A DNA stretch of 64,000 bases from contig NZ_CP032408.1 of the NCBI RefSeq assembly GCF_016806065.1, forward strand, positions 1 to 64,000, given 5' to 3'. Below are positions 10,120 to 18,219 of this stretch, in pieces. The stretch's first letter is position 1; each line of letters starts with the position of its first letter. This stretch comes from Rhizobium rosettiformans. Its GTDB lineage: Bacteria; Pseudomonadota; Alphaproteobacteria; Rhizobiales; Rhizobiaceae. The notes below the pieces were generated by a model that was not told where the DNA came from, did not search any database, and worked only from the letters and a program-made list of their open reading frames with translations. The position numbers and the translations under genes were made by a program.

Positions 10120-10671
10120 CTCCGAACCTTGACCTTTCAAGGCGCGGTAGACAGTCATCCTGGAAATGTTCAGCTCACGCGCAACGGCGGCTTTCGTTGC
10201 GCCAGCCGCGATTTGCCTGCGGATTTCCGCGTCATCGACATTCTTTTTCCTACCCGTATAGATGCCGTCTGCTTTTGCCGCGTCGATGCCGGCTCGTTGC
10301 CTGTCTTTGATGAACTTGAGTTCCATGTCCGCGACCATGCCGAGGATGGTGATGACCATTCGGCCCATACTTCCGGTCGTCGTAACTTCGGGCTCAAGAA
10401 TGCGAAGTGACGCGCCCTTTTCGTCAAGCTCATGAACGAGATTGAGAACGTCGCGTGTGGAACGGCCGAGCCGATCAAGTCGCAGAACCACCAGCTCGTC
10501 GCCCGCATGCAGAAACTGCATGATGGTCTCCAGCTCGGAGCGCCCCTTTCGGGACGCCCCTGATCCGGTTTCCGAGCGGATGATTTCGCAACCTGCGGCC
10601 TTCAGACGCTCGTTCTGAATATCGAGGTCCTGATCTGTGGTGCTGACGCGAGCGTATCCGATGCGGGCCAT
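10105..10671 (-). CDS. tnpR: Tn3-type serine resolvase
   Basis: 188 aa. It has an N-terminal serine recombinase domain with the catalytic Ser in YARVSTTDQD and the conserved LDRLGRSTRDVL and ITILGMVADMELKFIKDRQRAGI blocks. A C-terminal helix-turn-helix follows (GATKAAVARELNISRMTVYRAL). Length and motifs are those of Tn3-family TnpR resolvases. No Tn3 transposase is present nearby, so it is an orphan. It could resolve plasmid multimers, or be left from a decayed transposon. A probable res site lies just upstream. Confidence 0.9.
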   Translation of the reverse strand: MARIGYARVSTTDQDLDIQNERLKAAGCEIIRSETGSGASRKGRSELETIMQFLHAGDELVVLRLDRLGRSTRDVLNLVHELDEKGASLRILEPEVTTTGSMGRMVITILGMVADMELKFIKDRQRAGIDAAKADGIYTGRKKNVDDAEIRRQIAAGATKAAVARELNISRMTVYRALKGQGSESAST

Positions 10672-10679
10672 ATCGATTC

Positions 10680-10800
10680 TGTAACATTAGGGTGGTTCCT
10701 ATAGTGTAACGTCACTTTTATCGAAAATGCACCCTTTTGTTACACTCCATGCGCGTCACATTTGAATATCACTTTAGGGCGCACCCAAAAGTGACGCTAG
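10680..10800. other. Probable res recombination site
   Basis: The 120 bases upstream of the resolvase start are AT-richer than their surroundings and contain several imperfect inverted repeats: GTGTAAC and GTTACAC about 40 bases apart, and TCACTTT with AAAGTGA. Tn3-type res sites are this long, contain three dimer-binding inverted repeats, and lie directly upstream of tnpR, where resolvase also represses its own promoter. The sub-site assignment is by eye. Confidence 0.55.
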
Positions 10801-10937
10801 GCAAAACGCTGTCGCAAAAGTCATCCGCTTCAGGCGGACCTTCACGACCGAAATTTGCGACACGAATTTGAGTGCGATTTCAGCTCGCAATATTTCCAAT
10901 GAAAAGTCAGGATTTCCGCGACACGCGACCGAACTGC

Positions 10938-11393
10938 CTATTCGTCTACGCCCTGCGTCAACTCGGAAGGCACGCTGTGGATTTCTACATCATGTCCTGC
11001 TGCAACCTTCTTGAGACGGGAGAGGTAATGTTTCCAGCCCAAGGCATGGCGCACCTGTTCCTCAACAGGTAAGCTGTGATGAACAATGGTTACGCGCGTG
11101 CCGGTATCTTCTGTTGCGAGAATGACTTCCAGCCTGCTTGCATGCGGAGGAAAGCATGCCGATCCTTGCCGGCCCCATCCGATGACGAGCCGGCTGGGAG
11201 GAGTGACTTCAACATATCGGCCTTCGACAATCTTGTCGTCAAACCTTAGCAGGAAAATGCCGCCTGGCTGCGGATCGACCGATGCCTCATCTCCCATCCA
11301 CGCGACGATCGCTTCGGGTTCGATGAAGTATCGGAAAACCTCGTCCTGCCTTGCATGGACAAGAATAGAGTGGCGAAAGGGTTCAACTGTCAC
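10938..11393 (-). CDS. SRPBCC (AHSA1-like) domain protein
   Basis: 151 aa, a single START/SRPBCC-fold domain of the Aha1-C type: FRHSILVHARQDEVFRYFIEPEAIVAWMGDEASVDPQPGG near the N-terminus and GTRVTIVHHSLP and HALGWKHYLSRL in the C-terminal half are typical. These small proteins bind hydrophobic ligands in a central cavity; the ligand is unknown. It overlaps the end of the upstream ArsR-type gene by about 11 bases, the very common ArsR-SRPBCC operon arrangement. Confidence 0.85.
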   Translation of the reverse strand: MTVEPFRHSILVHARQDEVFRYFIEPEAIVAWMGDEASVDPQPGGIFLLRFDDKIVEGRYVEVTPPSRLVIGWGRQGSACFPPHASRLEVILATEDTGTRVTIVHHSLPVEEQVRHALGWKHYLSRLKKVAAGHDVEIHSVPSELTQGVDE

Positions 11394-11691
11394 GCTTGGC
11401 CTCCAAGACGGATTTCAGCCTTTGCAACCCGTCTGGCCAAAGCTCGCTCAGGAACCTGTCGAGAGCATCGATACCATCAGCCGCCAGCGTATATCGCCGG
11501 CCACGGCCGGGACGATCCGCCCTGACCAGGCCAGCCGATTCAAGAATGTGAAGATGTTGAGACACGGCCTGTTGCGTAATGTCGAGGGCATCCCGAAGCT
11601 CGTTTGCGGAGCAAGCGGCATTGCGCACCATGCGCAAGATTTCGCGACGGCGCGGCTCAGCAAGAGCGTTTATGACGAGAGTGGCGTCCAT
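11383..11691 (-). CDS. ArsR-family transcriptional regulator
   Basis: 102 aa winged helix. The recognition region is ITQQAVSQHLHILESAGLVRADRPGRGRRYTL, preceded by LAEPRRREILRMV. No metal-binding Cys motif of the arsenic type is present in the DNA-binding helix, so it probably belongs to the non-metal subgroup that is co-transcribed with SRPBCC genes. It probably autoregulates the two-gene operon. Its 5' side faces the IS3 element starting about 45 bases away. Confidence 0.88.
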   Translation of the reverse strand: MDATLVINALAEPRRREILRMVRNAACSANELRDALDITQQAVSQHLHILESAGLVRADRPGRGRRYTLAADGIDALDRFLSELWPDGLQRLKSVLEAKRDS

Positions 11692-11799
11692 ACTGATTTC
11701 CTTGCCACGAAAAACGCAATTTCACAAGTCAGAGCTGGTCTGCCCCCTGAAAAGTGATCCTTCTTGAAGTATGGCTATTGAGCCGAGGAGGACATTGAA

Positions 11800-12078
11800 A
11801 TGGCAGGGAAAAGACACAAGGCAGAAGAGATCGTCACGAAGCTCCGTCAGGTTGACGTGTTGAATGCGCAGGGAAAATCGATGGCGGAGGCGATCCGGTC
11901 GATAGGCGTGACGGAAGTTACATACTACCGGTGGCGGTCTGAATACGGCGGCTTGAAGGGAGGCCAGGTGAAGCGGTTGAGAGAGCTGGAGGCCGAGAAT
12001 GCCCGGCTCCGGCGTGCCGTTTCCGATCTCACGCTGGACAAGATGATCCTTGCCGAGGCCGCCAAGGGAAACTTCTAA
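11800..12078 (+). CDS. IS3-family transposase OrfA
   Basis: 92 aa. It has a helix-turn-helix (EEIVTKLRQ...KSMAEAIRSIGVTEVTYYRWRSEYGG) followed by a leucine-zipper coil (LRELEAENARLRRAVSDLTLDKMIL). It provides terminal-repeat binding. The full transposase of the IS3 family is made by frameshifting from OrfA into OrfB near the end of this frame (EAAKGNF). Confidence 0.9.
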   Translation: MAGKRHKAEEIVTKLRQVDVLNAQGKSMAEAIRSIGVTEVTYYRWRSEYGGLKGGQVKRLRELEAENARLRRAVSDLTLDKMILAEAAKGNF

Positions 12079-12101
12079 GCCCCGCCCGCCGCCGCGCCTG
12101 C

Positions 12102-12959
12102 GTGGATCATGTCATCGAGGAACTGGGCGTGTCCGAGAGACGGGCCTGCCGGGTTCTCGGTCAGCATCGTTCGACGCAGCGCAAGATCGCCAAGACCCCG
12201 GATGACGAAGCAGCGTTGACCGCCGACATCACGGCGCTCGCTCTCCAGTATGGCCGCTATGGCTATCGTCGCATCACTGCGATGCTGCACCAGGCTGGCT
12301 GGATCGTGAACGTCAAGCGGGTCGAACGCATCTGGCGGCGGGAGGGGCTGAAGGTGCCGCACAGGCAACCCAAACGCGGTCGGCTGTGGTTGAACGACAG
12401 CTCGTGTGTCCGGCTTCGGCCGGAATATCCAAACCATGTCTGGTCCTACGACTTCGTCGAGGATCGCACACACAATGGCAGGAAAATCCGCATGCTCAAT
12501 GTGATCGACGAGTTCACGCGCGAATGCATTGCCATCAGGGTCGAGAGAAAGCTGAAGGCCGTCGATGTCATCGACGTGCTTTCCGACCTGTTCATCCTGC
12601 GCGGCGTCCCGACGCATATTCGGTCCGACAACGGGCCGGAGTTCATCGCCAAGGCATTGCGGGAATGGATCGCGGCGGTGGGTGCCAAGACCGCCTACAT
12701 CATGCCGGGCAGTCCGTGGGAAAACGGCTATTGCGAGAGCTTCAATTCGAAGCTCCGTGACGAACTGCTCAACGGTGAAATCTTCTACACGCTCAAGGAG
12801 GCAAAGATCGTCATCGAAAACTGGCGACGTCACTACAACACCGTGCGGCCGCACTCATCGCTGGGCTACAGGCCACCGTCTCCCGAATCCTCTGTTTGGC
12901 CTCGCCAAAACGGACCGGCATCAACGCCAGCGGTGGCCAGCAGGCCAAGCATGCACTAA
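12102..12959 (+). CDS. IS3-family transposase OrfB (DDE integrase)
   Basis: 285 aa. An N-terminal HTH_21-type segment is followed by an rve integrase core with the catalytic residues in WSYDFVEDRT, IRSDNGPEFIA and the Glu region NGYCESFNSKLRDELLN. The reading frame is open upstream through ARRRACVDHV, the usual start of the fused part in IS407-like elements, consistent with production as an OrfAB fusion by -1 frameshifting rather than only from the GTG at 12102. It looks intact. Confidence 0.9.
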   Translation: MDHVIEELGVSERRACRVLGQHRSTQRKIAKTPDDEAALTADITALALQYGRYGYRRITAMLHQAGWIVNVKRVERIWRREGLKVPHRQPKRGRLWLNDSSCVRLRPEYPNHVWSYDFVEDRTHNGRKIRMLNVIDEFTRECIAIRVERKLKAVDVIDVLSDLFILRGVPTHIRSDNGPEFIAKALREWIAAVGAKTAYIMPGSPWENGYCESFNSKLRDELLNGEIFYTLKEAKIVIENWRRHYNTVRPHSSLGYRPPSPESSVWPRQNGPASTPAVASRPSMH

Positions 12960-12993
12960 CATTCCAACCGGATCACCCCATGGGGGCAGGCCA

Positions 12994-13567
12994 CTCTCAC
13001 GACCTGACCATTAATGAGATCTGCTTCGAATAGTCCGATCTCTGCGACCTCTATCGCGAGATTAAGCTTTCGGGAGAGATCCTCGAGCTTCTGCTCGGAG
13101 TGTTTGCGGTCGGTGATGTCTGCATCGGTACCGACAACGCGCGCCGCCTTGCCATCCGGCTGCCACTCCATGATCGATCCGCGACTCTCGATCCAGATCC
13201 AACGACCGCTACGATGCATTTCACGATATTGAAAGACGCTGAAGGCTTTGCGACCTGAGTTCTGGTCTTCGAGAGCTTGAAGCACATGGCTGCGGTCTTC
13301 GGGATGTACGGTCTCGATCCAATGAACCGTGTCCATCTGCAACACTTCGTCGTCCGGAATCCCGCGGATCCGTCGCCAATTGCTGCAACATAGGAACTCC
13401 TCCCTGACCACATCGAACGACCAGGCGGCCTGGTTTGAGCCGTCAAGCGCTCGTCGCCATCCTTCTTCCAGGCGCTGCAGACGAGCCACTTCGTCCCTCA
13501 GACGTTCCAGCTCCGCGGTCGACGCGTTGGCCGGATAGCTCTCAGATGTGACTCGATCGTCAGACAA
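12994..13567 (-). pseudogene. PAS-domain sensor protein truncated by IS3
   Basis: After a short N-terminal coil (TAELERLRDEVARLQRLEE), one complete PAS/PAC domain (WSFDVVREEFLCCSNWRRIRGIPDDEV ... GRWIWIESRGSI..VVGTDADITDRKHSEQ) is visible and a second begins (LNLAIEVAEIGLFEADLINGQV). The frame then runs into the IS3 inverted repeat and stops. The output domain (GGDEF, EAL or histidine kinase) is missing. The protein is therefore a broken sensor, probably once related to the diguanylate cyclases downstream. Confidence 0.8.
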
Positions 13568-13701
13568 GCCTTCTCTCTTTCACGTAGTCGCAAATCGTTC
13601 TCGTAGACTAGTTTAAGGACAGCTTATGAAATCCTCGTAAACGCTGTGAGAGCAGCGCCCTCAGTCTGGTCAAGCTTTGGCAGAACTCAATTCTGCTCCT
13701 G

Positions 13702-13986
13702 TTATTCTATCGACCTACGTTGGTCCCCATGCTTGGTCCCGGATACCGCAATTGAGCTGCTGCTCGTAGACGTAAGTTCCTTCAGACCCTTGTGACGCTG
13801 TAGAGCTCGCACCAATGCCGGCTTCGTTTGATACCCTTCTCTAAACATGTTGAAGATGACAGCTGCTGCAATTTCCAAACCCGGGCTATCCTCGTTCACC
13901 TGGTTCGCTTCCCTCCATTCTTCCAGGACGTCGTTCAAAACAGCGAGTTGATTGGGACCAAAGGTGATGTCGAAAAAGTGTTGCAT
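13702..13986 (-). CDS. Small conserved hypothetical protein
   Basis: 94 aa starting MQHFFDITFGPNQLAVLNDVLEEW. A GGAGG about 10 bases upstream supports this Met over the one 27 bases further upstream. It is predicted helical with no recognised domain. Its core (AAAVIFNMFREGYQTKPALVRAL) has the same flavour as the C-terminal part of the other small gene at 23500-23727 (VALFKSGFRTEEELKAMV); both resemble short unannotated rhizobial proteins. Function unknown. Confidence 0.6.
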   Translation of the reverse strand: MQHFFDITFGPNQLAVLNDVLEEWREANQVNEDSPGLEIAAAVIFNMFREGYQTKPALVRALQRHKGLKELTSTSSSSIAVSGTKHGDQRRSIE

Positions 13987-14220
13987 GAGAATATTCCCCT
14001 CCACCGGCAGCAACGATGTGGGGAAGGAAGCCGCAAGATCAAGAAGCCGTTACGAGGCCCGGTAGAAGTCGCCAGCAGCTGGGTGAAGCCACATCGACTT
14101 GAAGAACTAGTGTGAGATGCAAACGGTGTCGTCTCGCTAACCGGCTGGTAGGTCGTGGCGATTTATCGGAACTTAATATCTATCAATTACAAAGCTCCCA
14201 ATCAGCCAGAGGGGCAATCT

Positions 14221-15513
14221 GTGACATTCATCAGGGATCAGCGTGGTAACGTCGCAATAATGTTTGCGCTTACGATCCCGATTCCGATCGTCCTATGTGG
14301 CGGCGCGTTGGACATTGCTCGGCATGAACTGCTGCGGATTAAACTGCAGGATGCGGTTGATCGTGGTGTGCTTGCCGCGGCTTCTCTAACTCAGACACAA
14401 GATTTCGACAAAACGGTCGCTGAATACGTGAATGCGCTTGACTTCGGCGATGAGGTCAAGCTCACCAAGAATGGCGACGTCTCACTGAATGCGCGTAAGG
14501 TTTCAGTGGTCGCCGAACATGACATGCCGACATATTTCCTGCCGCTTATCGGGATTGACCAGCTCAAGGTGTCAGCTGTCGCAGAGGCGCGTGAAGCCAA
14601 GCGAAACATCGAGCTGTCCCTAATGCTCGACATGTCTGGCTCCATGATTACGAATGACCGTATCGGCAAGCTGAAGAAGGCCGCGAAGAGCTTCATTGAT
14701 CAAGTGCTGACAGCGGAAACACGTGAGCACACGACTATCAGCATTGTCCCGTATGCAGGACAAGTGAACATCGGCGAGAAAGTCTTTGACAAACTGAGGG
14801 GAAACACGCCGCGGACACACAATTACAGCTCCTGCTTCACTCTGACGGCTGCCGACCACAGTGGGTCGGCACCGAACTTCAGCACACGGTCGCAGGTGCT
14901 GCATTACACCCAGTGGAACTATGGCCGGAAGGACATGAACTGGTGGTGGTGTCCCGATGAAACGACCTCGGTTACCTATCACTCGAACAATGCGACAACC
15001 CTCAAGAACCGCATTGATAGCATGGTCATGCATGATGGGACGGGTACACACCACGCGATGCAGTGGGGCTTCTGGCTTCTTGACCCAGGTTCTAAAAAGA
15101 TCACCGAAGCCGCTGTGAAGGCAGGTGCCATGGCCGAGAAGTTCAAGGACCGGCCGGTAGCCTTTGAGGACGGTGAGACGGCCAAATACATCGTCTTGAT
15201 GACCGACGGGGCGATTTCCGAGCAATACAGCCCCAACGACCCTAACCGGGATCCTTTCAAGCTGGCGCCCTCCAACAAGCGTGATTACACGTCAGGCGAA
15301 GCGGTTAAGCGTTTTGAGGCTGCCTGCAGCCAAGCCAAGTCGAAGGGAATCGTTGTGTTCACGATCGGCTTTGAGATTGACGCCACGGCTCAAAAGCAGA
15401 TGACGGGCTGCGCCAGTTCGCCTGCGCACTTCTACAATGTAAGTGGGCTCGCGATTGAGGATGCCTTCAAGTCCATTTCTACGACGCTCAACAAATTGCG
15501 GCTGACACAATGA
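14221..15513 (+). CDS. tadG: TadG-like pilus assembly protein with VWA domain
   Basis: About 430 aa. The N-terminus is the TadE/TadG signature RDQRGNVAIMFALTIPIPIVLCGGALD: a short charged lead followed by one transmembrane helix, placing the rest outside the inner membrane. A von Willebrand A domain follows with the MIDAS motif DMSGSM near residue 137 and MTDGA later. A GTG at 14221 with an AGAGGGG ribosome-binding site fits the short leader typical of TadG; the in-frame GTG at 14155 lacks one. It is the first of three overlapping pseudopilin-type genes. TadG-like proteins assist assembly of Flp pili, but no tad ATPase or secretin genes are nearby. Confidence 0.85.
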   Translation: MTFIRDQRGNVAIMFALTIPIPIVLCGGALDIARHELLRIKLQDAVDRGVLAAASLTQTQDFDKTVAEYVNALDFGDEVKLTKNGDVSLNARKVSVVAEHDMPTYFLPLIGIDQLKVSAVAEAREAKRNIELSLMLDMSGSMITNDRIGKLKKAAKSFIDQVLTAETREHTTISIVPYAGQVNIGEKVFDKLRGNTPRTHNYSSCFTLTAADHSGSAPNFSTRSQVLHYTQWNYGRKDMNWWWCPDETTSVTYHSNNATTLKNRIDSMVMHDGTGTHHAMQWGFWLLDPGSKKITEAAVKAGAMAEKFKDRPVAFEDGETAKYIVLMTDGAISEQYSPNDPNRDPFKLAPSNKRDYTSGEAVKRFEAACSQAKSKGIVVFTIGFEIDATAQKQMTGCASSPAHFYNVSGLAIEDAFKSISTTLNKLRLTQ

Positions 15514-16049
15514 TCGGGGCGGGTCTTAAGTTGCCGCATTGTCTGACACGATACCTTAAGAACCGGGAAGGCGCGAGCGCAATCGAGTTCGCAATCGTTG
15601 GACCACTCTTTCTCTCGCTCTTGTTTTCAGCAATCGAGATGGGCTGGGTGATGACGCAGTCGATGATGCTTGAATCGGCCGTCAATCGCACGGCGCGATC
15701 CATGCAAATCAACGCAAATTCCATCACCGCCATAGACTTCAAAAAGGCTGTGTGTGCACATGCGATCGTGCTGAAGGACTGCGAAGCGAACCTCAATGTC
15801 GAGCTCTCACCTGTTGCCACGAAGGCGGACATTCCAACCGACGCCACTCCATGCGTCGACCGGGTGAAAAACACGGTTCCGGTGACCAACTTCAAGTCTG
15901 GCAAGGGCAACGAAATTGTCTTCGGTCGCGCATGTGTCGTCGTCAACGTTTTGACACCTGGTATCGGAGTGGCTCTATCCCTTCCGGTTGATGCCTCCGG
16001 AGGGCTCCGACTGACTGCCAGATTTGCTTTCGTCACGGAGGCCATTTAA
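15510..16049 (+). CDS. TadE-like pseudopilin protein
   Basis: 179 aa. The N-terminal TadE motif REGASAIEFAIVGPLFLSLLFSAIEMGWV provides the signal-anchor helix; the Glu in SAIEFA is the conserved pilin-like residue. The C-terminal part contains two Cys pairs likely to form disulfides in the periplasm. It overlaps the TadG-like gene by 4 bases (ATGA) and abuts the next TadE-like gene, so the three are translated together. A minor pseudopilin role is assumed from the family. Confidence 0.85.
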   Translation: MIGAGLKLPHCLTRYLKNREGASAIEFAIVGPLFLSLLFSAIEMGWVMTQSMMLESAVNRTARSMQINANSITAIDFKKAVCAHAIVLKDCEANLNVELSPVATKADIPTDATPCVDRVKNTVPVTNFKSGKGNEIVFGRACVVVNVLTPGIGVALSLPVDASGGLRLTARFAFVTEAI

Positions 16050-16561
16050 TGAAGCGGCTCTGGCATGACAAGAGCGGTACAGCCGGGATCGAGTTCGCCC
16101 TGCTGATCCCGGTGCTCATCCTGCTTTTTATCGGCTCCATCACGCTGTTCGACCTGTACCGCCAGTACTGGCGCCAGGTTCAAAGCACCCACATCGTGTC
16201 AGACCTGATTTCGCGTGAGACGACGGTGGATGAGAAGTATCTGACAAAAATCTACGACATCTATTCTGGGCTTCTTAACGGCGGGGCGGCGGCTCAGGCT
16301 ATCCGCATCTCTAGCATTGCGTCGAACGGGAAGTCAGTTTCCGCAGCCTGGTCCGTGACCAAAGGCGATGGGAAAACCCTGCCAAAGCAGGATCTGACAA
16401 AAGTCGAATTTCCAACGATGACGAAGACGGAGACGGTTATTCTCGTGGAGACGATCGGGACCAACGCTGCCTTCAGCGCATATTTGGGCTTTGCGGAGAT
16501 GACTTTCCTTCAGCACGCCTTTGCGCGACCCAGATTTGTGTCGGCGATCGTGAAGAATTAG
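16049..16561 (+). CDS. TadE-like pseudopilin protein
   Basis: 170 aa. KSGTAGIEFALLIPVLILLFIGSITLFDLYRQ is the TadE/pilin-like N-terminal helix with the conserved Glu. The remainder is a periplasmic domain without recognised motif. It directly follows the previous TadE gene (the stop and start share one base). It completes a TadG-TadE-TadE set. The transcription stop is probably in the 220 bases that follow, where no clear hairpin was found. Confidence 0.85.
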   Translation: MKRLWHDKSGTAGIEFALLIPVLILLFIGSITLFDLYRQYWRQVQSTHIVSDLISRETTVDEKYLTKIYDIYSGLLNGGAAAQAIRISSIASNGKSVSAAWSVTKGDGKTLPKQDLTKVEFPTMTKTETVILVETIGTNAAFSAYLGFAEMTFLQHAFARPRFVSAIVKN

Positions 16562-16781
16562 GATCGGTTGCGTCCAATCTGGTCTCCTCAGCTCGCTCTC
16601 ACGGTTAGCTCCCCGTAGCGTGCCAACTCGCTTATCCGCTTGTCTTGCTGCAGCTAAATTCATCGATTTGTGGTTCTTCATCCGCAAAACATCAAAGGCG
16701 CTGCCTCAGTCTCTCGTCTCCTGCGGAGGCATAGGATATCCCTTGCTCTAAGCACAAAAAGACAAGGGGAGAACAAACACA

Positions 16782-17744
16782 ATGACAATCCTGTTGGCTG
16801 TTTCCCGGCTGATCGACGCGATCAACGGGGCCATCGGGCGCTGGGTTTCCTGGCTGCTCCTGGCCGCCGTTCTGATCAGCGCCGGCAATGCCGTCATTCG
16901 CAAGGTCTTCGACATCTCGTCGAACGCCTGGCTCGAACTGCAATGGTATCTCTATGGCACAGTGGCTTACCGCACAGTCGAAGGCACGCCATTCATCGCC
17001 GTTGCTGCGGCGGATTACACCTTTCTTATGCACTCGTTCTGGCAAACTCTGCTCATGCTGAGCCTGGTGGCTCTCGTCATCGTCGGCGGCGCAGGCACAG
17101 CCGGCTGGTGGATCGCACACCTTCTGCGCGCTCAAGAGAAGCAATCGCGGCAGCTGGCTGATGCGCTCGAAGCGAACGAACTTCTACTTCGAGAGATCCA
17201 CCATCGCGTCAAAAACAACCTGCAATCAGTCGTGTCGCTCGTCCGGCTACAGATGAGAGGATCAGAGGGCTTCGACGCACTGAACAGCCGGATCAAATCC
17301 ATGATCGCTGTCCACGAACAGATCTATAAGCATGATGCCTATGCTGCCATTGACGCAAGTGAGCTTGTTCGCGCCGTCGTCTCCGAAGCGCTTGCCGCTC
17401 ATGATGCTCGATTTAAGGTAAAATACGATTTATACCCTCAGCTCGTTTCAGCAGAGAAAGCCACGGCCTTCGCGCTGATCGTGAACGAGGTTGTCACGAA
17501 TGCGGTCAAATACGCATATCCGTCCAACCATGCAGGGGATCTCGACATCGGTTTGTCGGCACCATTCGCGGACGGCACAACAACCCTTACAATTTCTGAC
17601 CGTGGTGCAGGTTTCGACCCGTCAACTGTTAAGTCTGGAACAGGAACGCGGCTGATTGACGGTGCTGTCAGACAGCTTGCAGGCAAGTTCAGTTTCGAGG
17701 CGCAAGGTGGAACGCACTTTACCGCGACGTTGAAGCTCGCGTGA
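16782..17744 (+). CDS. Chimeric TRAP small-permease N-terminus / sensor histidine kinase
   Basis: 320 aa made of two unrelated parts. Residues 1 to about 61 (SRLIDAINGAIGRWVSWLLLAAV..GNAVIRKVFDISSNAWLELQWYLYG) are the start of a TRAP-transporter DctQ-type small permease. From about residue 62 the sequence changes to a second membrane helix (about 88-112), a short coil and a HisKA_2-type kinase: LLREIHHRVKNNLQSVVSLVRLQ (phospho-acceptor H140 or H141) and HATPase motifs (NEVVTNAVKYAY, ISDRGAGFDP, GTGTRLIDGAV). The upstream leader also looks like a TRAP-operon leader. The fusion gives the kinase a foreign promoter and first membrane helix. Whether it still senses anything is unknown; no response regulator is adjacent. 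Confidence 0.8.
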   Translation: MTILLAVSRLIDAINGAIGRWVSWLLLAAVLISAGNAVIRKVFDISSNAWLELQWYLYGTVAYRTVEGTPFIAVAAADYTFLMHSFWQTLLMLSLVALVIVGGAGTAGWWIAHLLRAQEKQSRQLADALEANELLLREIHHRVKNNLQSVVSLVRLQMRGSEGFDALNSRIKSMIAVHEQIYKHDAYAAIDASELVRAVVSEALAAHDARFKVKYDLYPQLVSAEKATAFALIVNEVVTNAVKYAYPSNHAGDLDIGLSAPFADGTTTLTISDRGAGFDPSTVKSGTGTRLIDGAVRQLAGKFSFEAQGGTHFTATLKLA

Positions 17745-17811
17745 GCTGGATGCGGATGCTTGAGGCGGTTTTCTCACCTGACCGCCGGCTGACCAGCTCA
17801 ACGGCTTGAGA

Positions 17812-18138
17812 CTAGGGAGAGCCGATAAGACCAGTTTGGGTCAACAGGTCGAGAACCCTGGCATCATCACAGCGATAATAGACGGTTTGCCGGTCGCGGC
17901 GCGTTTTCACCACTTTGGCGTCTCGCAGCTTACGTAGATGTTGAGAGAGCGCGGATTGGCTGAGGCCGATGTCATCAGCCAGTTCGTTCACTGACCATTC
18001 CCGCTCGATTATCCGGCAAAAAATGGCGAGCCTGATTGAGTTTGCCAGGGTTGAGAAGACGGATGCTGTCCGCTCCAGATCACTCTCTAGAGGACCGGTA
18101 AAACTGAGTGGCATAACGTTGAGAGCCAGCATGTTCAT
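17812..18138 (-). CDS. ArsR-family transcriptional regulator
   Basis: 108 aa when started at MNMLALNVMPL, which has a GAGG ribosome-binding site; a longer start at 18216 is possible. Winged helix: FSTLANSIRLAIFCRIIEREWSVNELADDIGLSQSALSQHLRKLRDAKVVKTRRDRQTVYYRC. The terminal C-D-D is not a classic metal site and the recognition helix lacks the CxC of ArsR or SmtB, so the inducer is unknown. It stands alone between the kinase (convergent) and the diguanylate cyclase. Confidence 0.82.
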   Translation of the reverse strand: MNMLALNVMPLSFTGPLESDLERTASVFSTLANSIRLAIFCRIIEREWSVNELADDIGLSQSALSQHLRKLRDAKVVKTRRDRQTVYYRCDDARVLDLLTQTGLIGSP

Positions 18139-18219
18139 TTTCGACCTCGCCTCTTTTTGATGCTCGGCATAATATGAGCATATGGTTAATAGATCATCAA
18201 TGCTTCCATCGCTCAAATT

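Larger units (their letters stand above)
11736..12993 (+). mobile_element. IS3-family element (IS407-like)
   Basis: The left end begins TGGTCTGCCCCCTG and the right end, read inverted, begins TGGCCTGCCCCCAT; both then reach GTGATCC, forming imperfect terminal inverted repeats of about 24 bases. The element is about 1258 bp with orfA and orfB in the normal arrangement. I found no clear target duplication: the adjacent bases are GAGC on the left and CTCT on the right. The right end cuts a PAS-domain gene whose missing part is not found on the left side, suggesting a deletion or rearrangement after insertion. Confidence 0.85.

Noticed and set aside
12075..12854. 259-aa open frame opposite IS3 orfB
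   Set aside because: Antisense shadow of a clear DDE transposase.
16782..17000. A separate TRAP transporter small-permease gene
   Set aside because: The permease-like part continues in frame into the kinase without a stop, and no DctM or DctP gene is nearby; treated as a chimera.
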